From: Rostratula benghalensis
Taxonomy: Eukaryota; Chordata; Aves; Charadriiformes; Rostratulidae
Direction: 5' to 3'
Assembly (NCBI GenBank): GCA_013399305.1
Contig: VXAI01000049.1
Location: forward strand, 95,309-159,308
DNA: 64,000 bases
Within the stretch, counting starts at the first letter, position 1. Each line of letters begins with the position of its first letter. This document shows positions 36,290-46,560 of the stretch, in pieces. The notes under the pieces are model-generated. The model saw nothing but the letters and a program-made list of their open reading frames with translations. It had not been told where the DNA came from and ran no database searches. The translations under genes were made by a program, and so were the position numbers.

Positions 36290-36540
36290 TGCCTAAAGTA
36301 TCTGTTAATTATAAGTATGCAAGCAGTCAATAAAAGGTTAATGCAAAAGTCAAAGGATAAATTTATTTCAGTATTGCATCACTCTACTGACTAAATGACT
36401 AACATTATGCTTTGTTTTTAATCGATATATTTTACAGTAATGCGCAAGCCATTGATTTGAAAAACAGTCTGCTTTCTAACAGTTAAGTTTTGCAACTGCT
36501 AAGTATCAAGTATCAATATACTTAAAATAATCTTTTTGAT
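36290..36540. promoter_or_regulatory. Candidate conserved noncoding element
   Basis: Repeat-free AT-rich block with GTTAATTATAAG, TTAATCGATATA and TCAATAAAAGG-type cores and a small AAGTAT-CAAT-ATACTT palindrome. The call rests on texture only. Confidence 0.2.
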
Positions 36541-37061
36541 ACCTTTTTTGTTCCCTTGTCAGGAACAGGAATGCACACAAGCCAAGGAGGCGGCCTGGGG
36601 TCCTGCTGCTGAATGTGATTAATGCAAATAAGAATTATTACCTAGGAACCTAAATAAGGCACTGTGAATTAAAGAGTCCCTGGATTGGATTCCGCTGGGC
36701 TGTTTGTCTGCTCCACAGAGGCACAGTCACATCAGATCAATAGGGGTCAATCTGTGGCTCAGACTGCACGGGTATGTGATGAGCGAGGAGATGATGATGA
36801 GAACAGCCCGGTTTCCAAGATGGTACTAAACCTACAGCTGGCAGTTCCAAGACCAACAGAAATCAGGTGGAACTTCATAAACTGAGTCAAGGAACACGGG
36901 TCTGGCCGTCTTCCCTGGGTACTGATAAGGTCCGAATGGGAGGATGGGGCATTTTCTCTGCATGTACCAAAGTACACACTCACCCATACATGATCCCTCC
37001 AGCATTCCTGAAATTACTGCCTTTTATGTGGAAGTTATTTCCTCCCTCCATTCATGCTACA

Positions 37062-37404
37062 AATGCTACAACTCCCTGAAAGAAGGTTGTAGAGAGGTGG
37101 GGGTCGGTTTCTTCTCCCAAGTCACAGGCGATGGGACAAGAGGAAATGGCCTCAGGTTGCACCAGGGGAGGTTCAGATTGGAGATCAGGAACATTTTTTA
37201 CCCTGAAAGGGTAATTAAGCCTTGGAAAGGGCTGCCCAGAGAAGGGGTTGAGGCACCATCCCTGGACGTATTTAAAAGCCAGGTTGACACAGTGCTCAGT
37301 GACATGGTTTAGTGATGGTTTTTACCAGAGTTAGGTTGATGGTTGGACTGGATGATTTGAAGGGTCCCTTCCAACCCAGACAATTCTATGATTCTATGAT
37401 TCTC
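37062..37404 (+). mobile_element. CR1 LINE 3' fragment with intact 8-bp tail repeats
   Basis: The copy begins near CTACAACTCCCTGAAAGAAGG and runs through GTCACAGGCGATGGGACAAG and GGCTGCCCAGAGAAGGGGTT. It ends in ATTCTATGATTCTATGATTC, the diagnostic CR1 tail. It is the best-preserved member of its subfamily here (compare 23385-23780 and 26064-26292). Confidence 0.95.
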
Positions 37405-37863
37405 TGCCAGAATAAGGTTATTCAGAACTTTAGAGTATCTGTTAAAACAATGGCCCAGGTAAAACCAGGGCTTGGCTGAGACAAATATATTCATCCCACA
37501 CTAATATTGGTTAAACTGACACAACGCTGCTAACATGGATGCAACTAACTAACTTTGCAAATTTGGTTCTGCTCAAACACAGCTTATGACCATCCCAACA
37601 CAGAGCTCTGTGGTGTGAACACAAATCCTAACAGTGCCGGTACCTGGTACACAGAGTTTTGCTGGCAGGTTTGGATTTTGTCATCCTCATGCTTCAAGCC
37701 TTTCCCCTGCCCTGAAATTACTGTGCAAACTATGTGTAGTGACTCTAATCTCAGTGCTAGTGCTCATCAAGTTCCCATTCTCAGTTGCCAAAGCATACAC
37801 AAGAGAATACAGCGCGTCGTCAGACATCTGAATTGTTAGGCACAGAGAAAAAGATGGAATTAC
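37405..37863. other. Unique spacer between CR1 and LTR fragment
   Basis: Nothing recognised. Confidence 0.5.
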
Positions 37864-38290
37864 CCACCCAGCAGGCACAGGGCAAAGTCCCAGCCTGGAC
37901 TGGGTGAGCGACAGGAGCTGGATTCCAGCTCTGGGGTCAGGAATGCTGGGGTGGGGATCAAAGGCAGAGGAGCAGACAGGGTCCTCCTCAGACTCCAGCC
38001 ATGGAAGGGAGAGAGTTGACCCTTGGATCCCTCAGCTTTTCTCCTGAGCAGGATGTGGATGGGATGGAATCCCCCCGTTGGTCAGTTTGGGGTCCCCTGT
38101 CCTGTCCCCTCCTCCCCACAGGGGTGACCCCTGGAGGCTTTTCCCCTTCCCCCCCCTCCAAGGGGGCAAACCCCGCCATTCCCTGCCCTTGGCTGTTCCA
38201 GCCATCAGGATCAGCCAGGGCCCCTCTGCACCACCCCTGGGTGGGATCAGGTCTGTAAAACAGAAAATTGGTTCATTTTACCTCAGGACA
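37864..38290 (-). mobile_element. Truncated LTR, inverted copy of 2737-3487
   Basis: Read on the minus strand, it starts at 38290 with TGTCCTGAGGTAAAATGAAC, matching the left end of the LTR at 2737. It then follows that copy to CTGGGACTTTGCCCTGTGCC, where homology stops near 37864. The right third of the LTR, including the ATTAAA signal and the CA end, is missing. Compared with 2737-3487 it also lacks about 97 bases just after AACCAATTTTCTGTT. Elsewhere the two copies are very similar, so they belong to one recent family. Confidence 0.85.
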
Positions 38291-40416
38291 CTTCCCCAGA
38301 CAGAGGCTTTCCCCTCTTTTGTGGCCTCTGTCCAACAGACCCCACAACAGTCCATCAGGAAATCAGAGCACCTCCTATTCCCGCAAGAGAAGGGCTGTGT
38401 GGGGCAGCCGCCATTCCATGTTTGTTTGATTTTTTTTAATTAAGAAACATCACTCCTCTCTATATAAAGTGCAGGGGGTAGGGAAATCCCCCCGAGAAAT
38501 ACTGAATAAATAACACGGCATTTGCTGAAAGATGAAGTTAAATCCAATTTAACCTATAGGTCTACAAATTGTTCCCCTTCAGCCCTGTTTCTTACCTGCT
38601 TTAGTTTCCCGTTTGTAGAATAATACGTATGCAAGCTGTGTATCCTGACTGTATGAGAAGCATGTTTATACATATATATATATTATAGACACACAGCCCT
38701 TCATACCAATACTTGAAAAAAATCCCATCAGTCCAAAAGAGACATCATTTAGGAGGAAATTTTCAGCAGCACAGACGTGTGTTTAGTTATATACTTTTCA
38801 CAATCAGAAACGGGATGAGAGTTATTCCCTCCGTGCTGAGAATATTTGGTTCTGACTTCAAACAATGCAGAAATATATCAACCTCAGTATAATTTATATT
38901 CTCTCAAAAGGAACTTGAAATGCTCTAAGCCTTTGCCGAGGCATCTGACGTTCCAGTTCCCTCTGTAGCACCGTATGATCAGCTGTTTTATTTCACTTGC
39001 AATCCTTGCTTTCCTATGATTTTTTCAGACAAAGAAACAAAATGTCTGCTATACACCGAGCATAAACACAGCTGACTTGTTTTCCCCAAAGTATTGATTT
39101 TATGCACTTTTAAAATAACTATTTTCATTCCGTTTGCATAATCAGCTGGGGCATTGTTCCTCTACATTTGCAGAAACACAGATGGAATTGCTGATTTGGA
39201 GTCTTTGGAGAGATTTTACAGTATTCTCCAGAATCTAAGCTTCTATTAAAATAAGGTTTCGAGCACTTCTGGTTGTGAAGATAGCCTGGACAATGCAAAT
39301 TGATGCCGGGTTATCTTGTGGAGTCCACAACCAGACAGACAGACACAACAGCACCAAGGGAGCTCTGAACTTCCCCCACTTCTTTTATTGGGTGTTTGCT
39401 TGGGGCCAGATGCTCCCCTCTGGTGTGCGGAACGGCGTTAAATGACGGAGGGGAAAAAAAAAAAAAAAAAAAGAGGAAAAGGAAAAGGAAATTAAAACCA
39501 ACAAAGAGGAGAAAAGGAAATCTCCCCAGCCTGCTTCCCAGGGGGCCACAGGTGCCCTCCCTTGCCAGTATTAGACTGCTGGAAGATCTGGGGCTGAGCC
39601 ATGCGTGTGGCACCTCCTTCGAAAGACACCGTCTTCCAAAAGAACATCACAAGAAAAGTTAATGACACTTCCAGCATTGGTTACTGTCCCACTCTATTAT
39701 TTGTTCTCCTTCTATGTGGATGTCACATAAACAAGGAAAAATGTGAGTGTAGGGTGGTTTTAGACCACACTGCAGGAGGATGGCCCTTCTGTTTCAGGCC
39801 CCCTCATTTAAGCAATCACAATTTCCAAAGAACTTCAGGGTTTGCAGGCTCTGCCCTTCTGCGAGAATGCCAAAACATTTAACTTGTTGAGCGTGCATTT
39901 TTTCATAAGAGGACCTTTCCCATTAATAAAAATCAAGTGCTGCATGGCAAGCCCCCATTTGCTTTATGTGGGAGACAGAAGACACACGACTGAGTACAAG
40001 AAACAGGAGCCATTTAACTTGATCCTTACAAGGGACGGGACAGAAACGGGCTACATCTTTCCAGCATCAAAGCCATGTAAACCTGCTGGCCAAGTGTCAC
40101 TCCTGATGCTGCTAACACAGCCCATCCTCAGCATCCCCCAACCTCCGCCAGGACCAAGGTGAGGGTGACACAGAGGGGCAGCACTTGGGAGCAGGATGGA
40201 ACCACAGACCTTCAATATTTGCAGGAACTACAGTGCAAGAAAGTCTCCGCGTATGATTTTATACAGAACAGTCCTTTACTGATGTAAGAGTGACATCAGG
40301 GAGAGTGACACCAAATGGAGACCCTGGCCCAGGAACTGTGTTGTCTGGTCACGCTCAGACACTTTTAAATACAGCTCTTACCAGCTTTGGTCCATTCCAC
40401 AGCTTCATTAGCCCAT
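38291..40416. other. Unique noncoding stretch
   Basis: No gene is recognised. It holds a TA-rich run near 38671-38684 and an A-run with GGAAAA units at 39454-39492. Open frames of about 100 codons at 39842-40162 and elsewhere show no known domain. Confidence 0.5.
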
Positions 40417-40733
40417 GGAGGATGGGGCCAATGGAGGATGGAGCCAGGCTCTTCTCAGGGACAGGCAATGACAGGACAAGGGGCAATGGGTACAAGCTGG
40501 AACACAGGAGGTTTCACTGACATAGGAGGAAAAACTTCTTCAGGGTGAGGGTGAGGGAGCACTGTCAGGGGCTGCCCAGAGAGGTGGTGGAGTCTCCTTC
40601 TCTGGAGACATTCAACCCCCTCCTGGACACGTTCCTGTGTGCCCTGCTCTGGGTGTTCCTGCTCTGGCAGGGGGATTGGACTGGGTGAGCTTTTGGGGTC
40701 CCTTCCAATCCTTGAGAGTCTGCGATTCTGTGA
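40417..40733 (+). mobile_element. CR1 LINE 3' fragment
   Basis: It reads GGAGCCAGGCTCTTCTCAGG, GGAACACAGGAGGTTTCACT, CCTCCTGGACACGTTCCTGT and a TGCGATTCTGTGA tail. It is about 95% identical by eye to the copy at the left window edge and shares its subfamily-specific CTCAGGGACAGGCAATGA. At the 5' end a short GGAGGATGG(GG/AG)CCA unit is doubled. Confidence 0.93.
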
Positions 40734-43174
40734 AAAGGGAACTATGATGGCCTGATAGCAAGCACCACTGGGGAAAGCCAAACAATCACAAGACTATTTG
40801 CAAACTGAAAGTAAGATCTTGCTTATCATTACAACTTGTGCTATATTATGTGTACATATCTTTATCTATAGGTGGATACTTATAAACTAATGTAAATATA
40901 TGAGGGGCTTACACCACATTTTCTATCATGAGATATGGCCTTCAACTCCTATGTGGCTTAGGGAAGAGAGAAAAAAAAAAAGGAAGGTTTATTGTGCTGC
41001 AGAACTACATTGTCTTCCCTGTGTTGCGCACCCCGGCTGTAGCCTGCAACCAGAATGTTTATGACACATATTGGAACTAATACTATAAGAGCAATGCAAT
41101 CCTATGGACTAAAACACAGTTTCCTTTAGGTCAACATGAGGTCAAACAGAAGCAGGAGGGAACAAATAATAGGAAAATGAGAAAGCAGATTCAAGAAAGG
41201 CAGAGGGGCTCAAAAAAGAGGAAGAAGCAGCTTAGCAATAAAAAAGAAAGCCTCGTGTAACTAATCACATTTCAGCCACTGCAGAATTTGTCCATGGCTG
41301 CTGCTTTCTTCAGTGGTATTTTAGGGATAAATCACTATAAAAATGGACCACCAAAAAAAAATAGCGGGTGCTGGCAGAGAAACAGAGTCGATGTCCCAGG
41401 AAATGCTACAGTACATCCAGGCACAGGTAAAAATTTCAGGGCAACAACATGCTCCATGTGGTTCTTTTCCACTCTTATAACTGGAGTAAACCTTTCTGGT
41501 TACCAAACAAGACCTCAGAATTTTTTCTATTTATATTTTGCATTTCGAAGAACTGAAAGCATTACATAGAGATGTTAAATAGCCTTTTCTACCTTGACTC
41601 CTAAATAATTGCCATCACCCAAATACGATGCGAATAAAAGTATTTCTTTACTTATTTCCATCAAGGGAAGGAATTATGTGTGAAAGTTCAGCATCTCTAT
41701 AACTCAAAATGTTGCAATTAATGTAATTCTGTGATATTTTCAATACCTACTAAAATTGCTGTATAGATGGAAGGCTGATTTAAAGTTATTAGACAGGAAA
41801 ACACATTCCTTTATGGAATATGATTGCATTCTGCCAACTGAAACACAAAATAAAATAAACTACCTGCATCTGATCCTGTCCTACTTCCATAGGCATTATT
41901 TCCTTTAAAAAGTGCAAGATCCTGAACTACAACATTCTATCAGTACCCGAAGACTTGTTCACCCACGCGAATGCTGCAAGTGGGTAAAACCTCCAATGTC
42001 TGCTGCAGCAAATGCACAGAGCTCCTCCTATTATTTTCCGTGGTGTAAAGAATCTTTCTGACTGCAATATCAATGACTTTAAACCACAGAGTAAGACTTT
42101 AGACCTCTCGGTGGTGCCAACTCACTTGTTTTATATGCTGTGATATATAGTCCTGGCTTTGAGCTCGCTCTCTCTCTACTGATGCTTTTGATGCTTTGTT
42201 CTCTTTTTACTTTGGGATGGAAAATAACAAATAATGCTGAGTTCTCTTCTTACTCTTGAATTCTTCTGATGTCTATCTTCAGAACTGTTCTAACATCCAA
42301 TTTATGTCATTCTTTTTCTTTCTTATGCTGTGAATTTGAAACGAAAGAAGGTAACATAATATCATAAGATCTACGGACGATTGAAATGGCCTTCGGAGTA
42401 AACTTCAGAGTTATTCGTAAAACTATCTTGCCTGAGTAGAAACTGAAAAATTGCTTTTCAATAGATAATGCAACTACTCTTGAAATTCTCCTTGGATGAA
42501 GTTATTGCCATAGGGAACACTCTAACGATAATAAAGCACATGGTGCCAATGCCTTAAGAGCAGTTCAGATGGGTTATTTTGTTAGCATTTGCAAATCACA
42601 TTTCAAATTCCTTTCTCAAACATTTATGTGCTGTCTCTTTACTAATTCTGTATCATAAAATGGCTAGAAAACCTGAAGTTTGTTAGTGAGAGAAGCTGAC
42701 ACCTGCTGTGCTGATTGACCTGCAATGCTGCTCTCACATTATTCTGTCATACAATTCCTCTTAAAACATCACATCACAATTCCAAAGACCTCTTACATTA
42801 GTTAATTAAGGGCCTGATTCATTCTCCTATCAGGACTGAGAAAAATGCATAGTCACATGTTTAAATCTCATTTAGCTCAGTGGAACTTTCAAATATATTT
42901 CAAGTTCAGTGCAAGCTTAAAAGCTTCAGTGCATCATGTCCCTAGAGATGATCTCTACATCACTGCTCATTGCACAGCCCTACACCTATACATCATTAAC
43001 TGCAACTTTTCTTGAGAACTTGAGGCAGCCATCCTCCCCCTGCCCTGCTCCCTGTCCTCACATTCAGTCGCCAGTCCCTGTAGGGCACTGACCCTTTCTA
43101 ATTCATAACCCAACGGGCATGAGTCTTCCACGTGTCACCTGCAGTAATGTATCAGGGGACATCTGCTCAGTAAT
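40734..43174. other. Unique AT-rich noncoding stretch
   Basis: No gene or repeat is recognised. An A-run lies near 40972-40981. The texture of 41600-42900 is that of ordinary AT-rich intron or intergenic DNA. Confidence 0.5.
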
Positions 43175-43669
43175 CAGTTCTGGGCTCTCCAGCTCAAGAA
43201 GGAGAAGGAACTGCTGGAGAGGGGAGAGCAGAGGACCACAAAGATGATGAGGGGTCAGGAGCATCTCTCTTATGAGAAAAAGTTGAGGAAGAAGAAGAAG
43301 CAGAAAAAAAAGAGAAGGCTGAGGGGGGATCTGATCAATACCTAGAAATACTTCAAGGGTGGGTGTCAGGAGGATGGGGCCAGTCTTTTCTCAGTGGTGC
43401 CCAGTGACAGGACAAGAGGGAACAGGCACAAACTGGAACATAAGAAGTTCCATCTGAATATGAGAAGGAACTTCTTCCCTTTGAAAGTCACAGAGCCCTG
43501 GAAGAAGCTGCCCAGAGAGGTGGTGGAGTCTCCATCTCTGGAGACATTGCAAACCAGCCCGGGCACGTTCCTGTGGGACCTGCTCTGGGTGGACCTGCTT
43601 TGGCAGGGGGTTGGACTGGGTGATCTCCAGAGTTCCCTTCTAACCCCATAGCATCCTGTGATTCTGTAA
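43175..43669 (+). mobile_element. CR1 LINE 3' fragment with an internal GAA/A-rich patch
   Basis: It begins CTGGGCTCTCCAGCTCAAGA and includes the 3' part of ORF2 (the complement of the region kept in the 54617-55368 copy). It ends CATCCTGTGATTCTGTAAC. At 43283-43318 the normal segment is replaced by a run of GAA units and an A-run, probably slippage in a purine-rich part. Confidence 0.93.
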
Positions 43670-45003
43670 CCTACCTAACAGCCACACTGTCAGGTTCAAA
43701 TTCTGTGGATAATGGTGTAAATTTTTGAGCCCAATGAAACAGAAACCTCTAGTGGGGTGCCATAAGCGGTCCATTTCTCCGTAGTTTGTGCAGATTCATG
43801 GAAAATCAAGATAAGCAGAATGAAAAGTGTCCATTTCACTACTCTCACAAGAGACCACTGTTTTGTGTTCCTTCTTTCTGCGACTGCTAAAGAACAGTCA
43901 TGTAAATTTTATGGAAAGTGGATGGTCTTGGCATTCCATGTGTTTCATTTTGTCTGTGAAAGTTGTGTTTCAGACTCCAATTTTCCTAGTTTATCTATGC
44001 CAGCTGAGCTACGTTAGACATTCCTTTCAATGAACTGCTGATGAAATTTCTTCTCTTCCTGTGTTACAAGGAACACTACCTCCCTGAGCATGCAACAGAC
44101 CTAATATCCCTCCGACTTAAGTTTGCTTTTTCAAGTAATATTGTGATTATATTAATTTGAAATTCAAAGTATGCGTTCACCTTTTTCTTTGCTGAAGTGC
44201 TATTACTCCAAGCTGTCTCAGTGCCAAGGAACTAATGAGAAATTCAAGGGGTTTGGCAATAGCTACACAATCCCCCTCTTTTGGGTGCAAACAGGAGGTG
44301 TCCTTTCTTCTTTTTTACCTTTCTTAAGTACTCCTGAGGAGTTATTAATTTGTAGTTTGCATTTCTCAGGTATGTGCAGTTCTACAGAGAAATTTCACAC
44401 ACTCTCCTGTTTATTGAAATCCCAGTAGGAGCATCTGGGGACATTAGTGACATTCCTCAGCAAGGTGAAAAGATCACTTTCTTAGACCTTCTATCAAGTT
44501 TATCCTTCCCACCTCCACTTTAGCTTTTCTGGCACTTCGCTATCGAACACATAGAACACTGCCACTTTCTTTTAGTTTTCCCCTGGAAACACCTAAACAT
44601 AATCCTTTTATACATAGCCTGCCTAAACCATGGCACAGGCCCACATCAGCTCCTTTCTGTTAGGAGATAGCAACTTCACCTCTTTTTTCCAAGCCTGCCT
44701 TAGTGACTTTACCAGGCTTGCTCAATTTGATGTTGGCTTGTCCATCCAGAGTGAAACATGGCTGAAATCACCCGTGTAGATTCTTTTCAAGTCCTTGAGG
44801 ACTGCTCCACACACTTCTCCCTTTTTTTCCCCCCTGACAAGACACATGAAAAATATTGTTCATTTACATTTGTCTCATTATTTAAACCCAGTACCTATCT
44901 TATAGAGATATTTGTGACCTTTCTAATTGGAAGGTTTAGGATACCTTCAGGAGAGCAACTCTGCATCATATAATCTTCGGGAACTAAAAAATCTTGTTCC
45001 ATG
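43670..45003. other. Unique noncoding stretch
   Basis: No gene or repeat is recognised. Confidence 0.5.
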
Positions 45004-45089
45004 GTATTAAGGAATTGTCAGAGCCAGAAGGGACCTCTAGAGCTCACCCAGTCCAACTCCCCTGCTAAAGCAGGGCTGCCCAGAGCAGA
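45004..45089 (-). mobile_element. CR1 LINE 3' end, short
   Basis: GGAATTGTCAGAGCCAGAAG and CCTGCTAAAGCAGGGCTGCC match the 3' end of the copy at 45257-45543 closely. It was inserted separately in the same orientation, only 250 bases away. Confidence 0.9.
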
Positions 45090-45213
45090 TAATTTATAAA
45101 CATCTATCTTCTTTTTTCTCCCGAGACATTTCATTTACTGTAGAACTGTTCTCCAAATACTTCATAAAGTGCTGTAACAATTGGAAAGAATCAGAAAAAA
45201 ATCCCCAAACCTT

Positions 45214-45256
45214 ATCACAGAATGATATGGGGTTGGAAGGGACCTCTGGAGATCAT
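45214..45256 (-). mobile_element. CR1 3'-terminal stub interrupted by another CR1
   Basis: TCACAGAATGATATGGGGTT and GGAAGGGACCTCTGGAGATC form a CR1 terminus that stops abruptly at GATCAT. There the terminus of a second copy, GGAATCAGGGAATTGTC, begins. The older stub seems to have been a target for the newer one. Confidence 0.8.
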
Positions 45257-45543
45257 GGAATCAGGGAATTGTCAGAGCTGGAAGGGACCTCTAGAGCTCA
45301 CCCAGTCCCACTCCCCTGCTAAAGCAGGGTCACCCAGAGCACAGCACTCAGGGCTGCATCCAGGAGGGGCTTGAAGGTCTCCAGAGAAGGGGACTCCACA
45401 CCCTCCCTGGGCAGCCTCTGCCAGGGCTCTGACACCCTCACCCCAGAGAAGTTTCTCCTCATCTTTGAATGGAACTTCCCGTGTTCCAGCTTGTGCCCAT
45501 TGCCCCTCATCCTGTCACTGGGAACCACTGAGAAGAGCCCAGC
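45257..45543 (-). mobile_element. CR1 LINE 3' fragment nested next to an older stub
   Basis: On the minus strand this is the B-type subfamily (as at 8463-8764), with the complement of GTGGAGTCCCCTTCTCTGGA and GCATCCAGGAGGGGCTTGAA. It ends upstream near CACTGAGAAGAGCCCAGCT. It keeps the GGTGAGGGTGTCAGAGCCCT segment that the 8463 copy lost. Confidence 0.93.
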
Positions 45544-45736
45544 TCAGTTTTGTCAACCTACCTTTTGTATTTTTTTTACCACAAAACAATGAAGGATGTT
45601 ATTCTCTGCATCTCTGGATTTTAGGAATCAAATAATCTTCTACCAATGTGAAAAACCCACTTGGTACAAATCAGCTTGAGCTGCGCCAGGGAGTTTTTAG
45701 CAGTGTTCAGACCCTTTTTTTCACAACCTGCTCCAG

Positions 45737-45772
<36 letters not shown>

Positions 45773-46269
45773 GAACAGTACCCATCTTTGCATACAGCCA
45801 GCCCTCTTAGCCAGGGCAATGTCTGGCCCTATGCTGTGTTATTAACTTGGAACAGAATGAAGAGCTCTGTGGCCCAGCAATGTTGATTTAAATCCAGGAA
45901 ATTATAAAGACCATTAGACTGCTGCTATCATGACAAGGGAAATGGAGCAATCCAGGTGTCTTCAGGCCCTGTAGTATATCGTTAGACAACAGAAAAGCCA
46001 GTAAAGGATTCATTTGACAGAGGATATGAATACATAAAGCATGCCAATCTGTATGCTTTTTCTGGAGAACAAATCTTATTGGACAAACCCTTCAAGATGA
46101 CAAGTTCAGTTACTGCAAGAAACCAAGCAAGAACAGCAAGAGTTGGTCTATGCTAGTGAGTGAGTGATTTATTTTCTGTTCCCAAGTAGCACCAAATGCC
46201 ATCAGAACAGACACCACCAGTAAGTGATGGCTGCCAAGGAACATCAATGGGGAATCACTACTGAATGGT
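45544..46269. other. Unique stretch with an (AC)n microsatellite
   Basis: Nothing recognised except the dinucleotide repeat at 45738-45771. Confidence 0.5.
45738..45771. repeat. (AC)17 microsatellite
   Basis: About 34 bases of uninterrupted AC; the length suggests it is polymorphic. Confidence 0.97.
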
Positions 46270-46560
46270 GACCCTCATGAGGGATTCCTCCAGAGGCCAG
46301 TACGGTGGGGCAGCATTAGTCACATTTTCATCAGTGTTCTGAGAGGAAATGGCAATGATCAGCTACTTGACAATTTTTGCAGACAGCGTGGAGACTGATG
46401 CAGCTAAAAAACCCATCAGGACAGGACTGAGTCCTGCCAGGCTGATCAAGACCAAATGCCTTTTAGAACTCCATGCAATGACAGGGAGGAGGAGGACTGG
46501 AAAATGGACGAGTTTGTGCTCAAAACCACTGCACCTGAAAACAATGTAGATATTACCCCA
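46270..46560 (+). pseudogene. Ancient CR1 ORF2 reverse-transcriptase relic
   Basis: Decayed CR1 coding words occur in the expected order. ATGGTGACCCTCATGAGGGA with GATTCCTCCAGAGGCCAGTA fits the VTSGVPQGSVLGPV region. CACATTTTCATCAGTGTTCT fits the INDL region. CAATTTTTGCAGACAGCGTG fits the FADD catalytic region with its second acidic residue lost. GACAGGGAGGAGGAGGACTG with GAAAATGGAC fits the later RDLDRLEKWA part. The match is by eye and has gaps. It is older than any other CR1 here. Confidence 0.4.

Larger units (their letters stand above)
34807..37061. other. Unique noncoding stretch
   Basis: No gene is recognised. It contains the imperfect hairpin at 35424-35522 and an AT-rich conserved-looking block at 36290-36540. 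Confidence 0.5.

Noticed and set aside
2737..38290. The two LTRs as the ends of one provirus
   Set aside because: They are in opposite orientation, 35 kb apart, one is truncated, and there is no gag, pol or env between them.
45738..45771. Regulatory Z-DNA element
   Set aside because: A pure AC microsatellite is explanation enough; nothing adjacent suggests a promoter.
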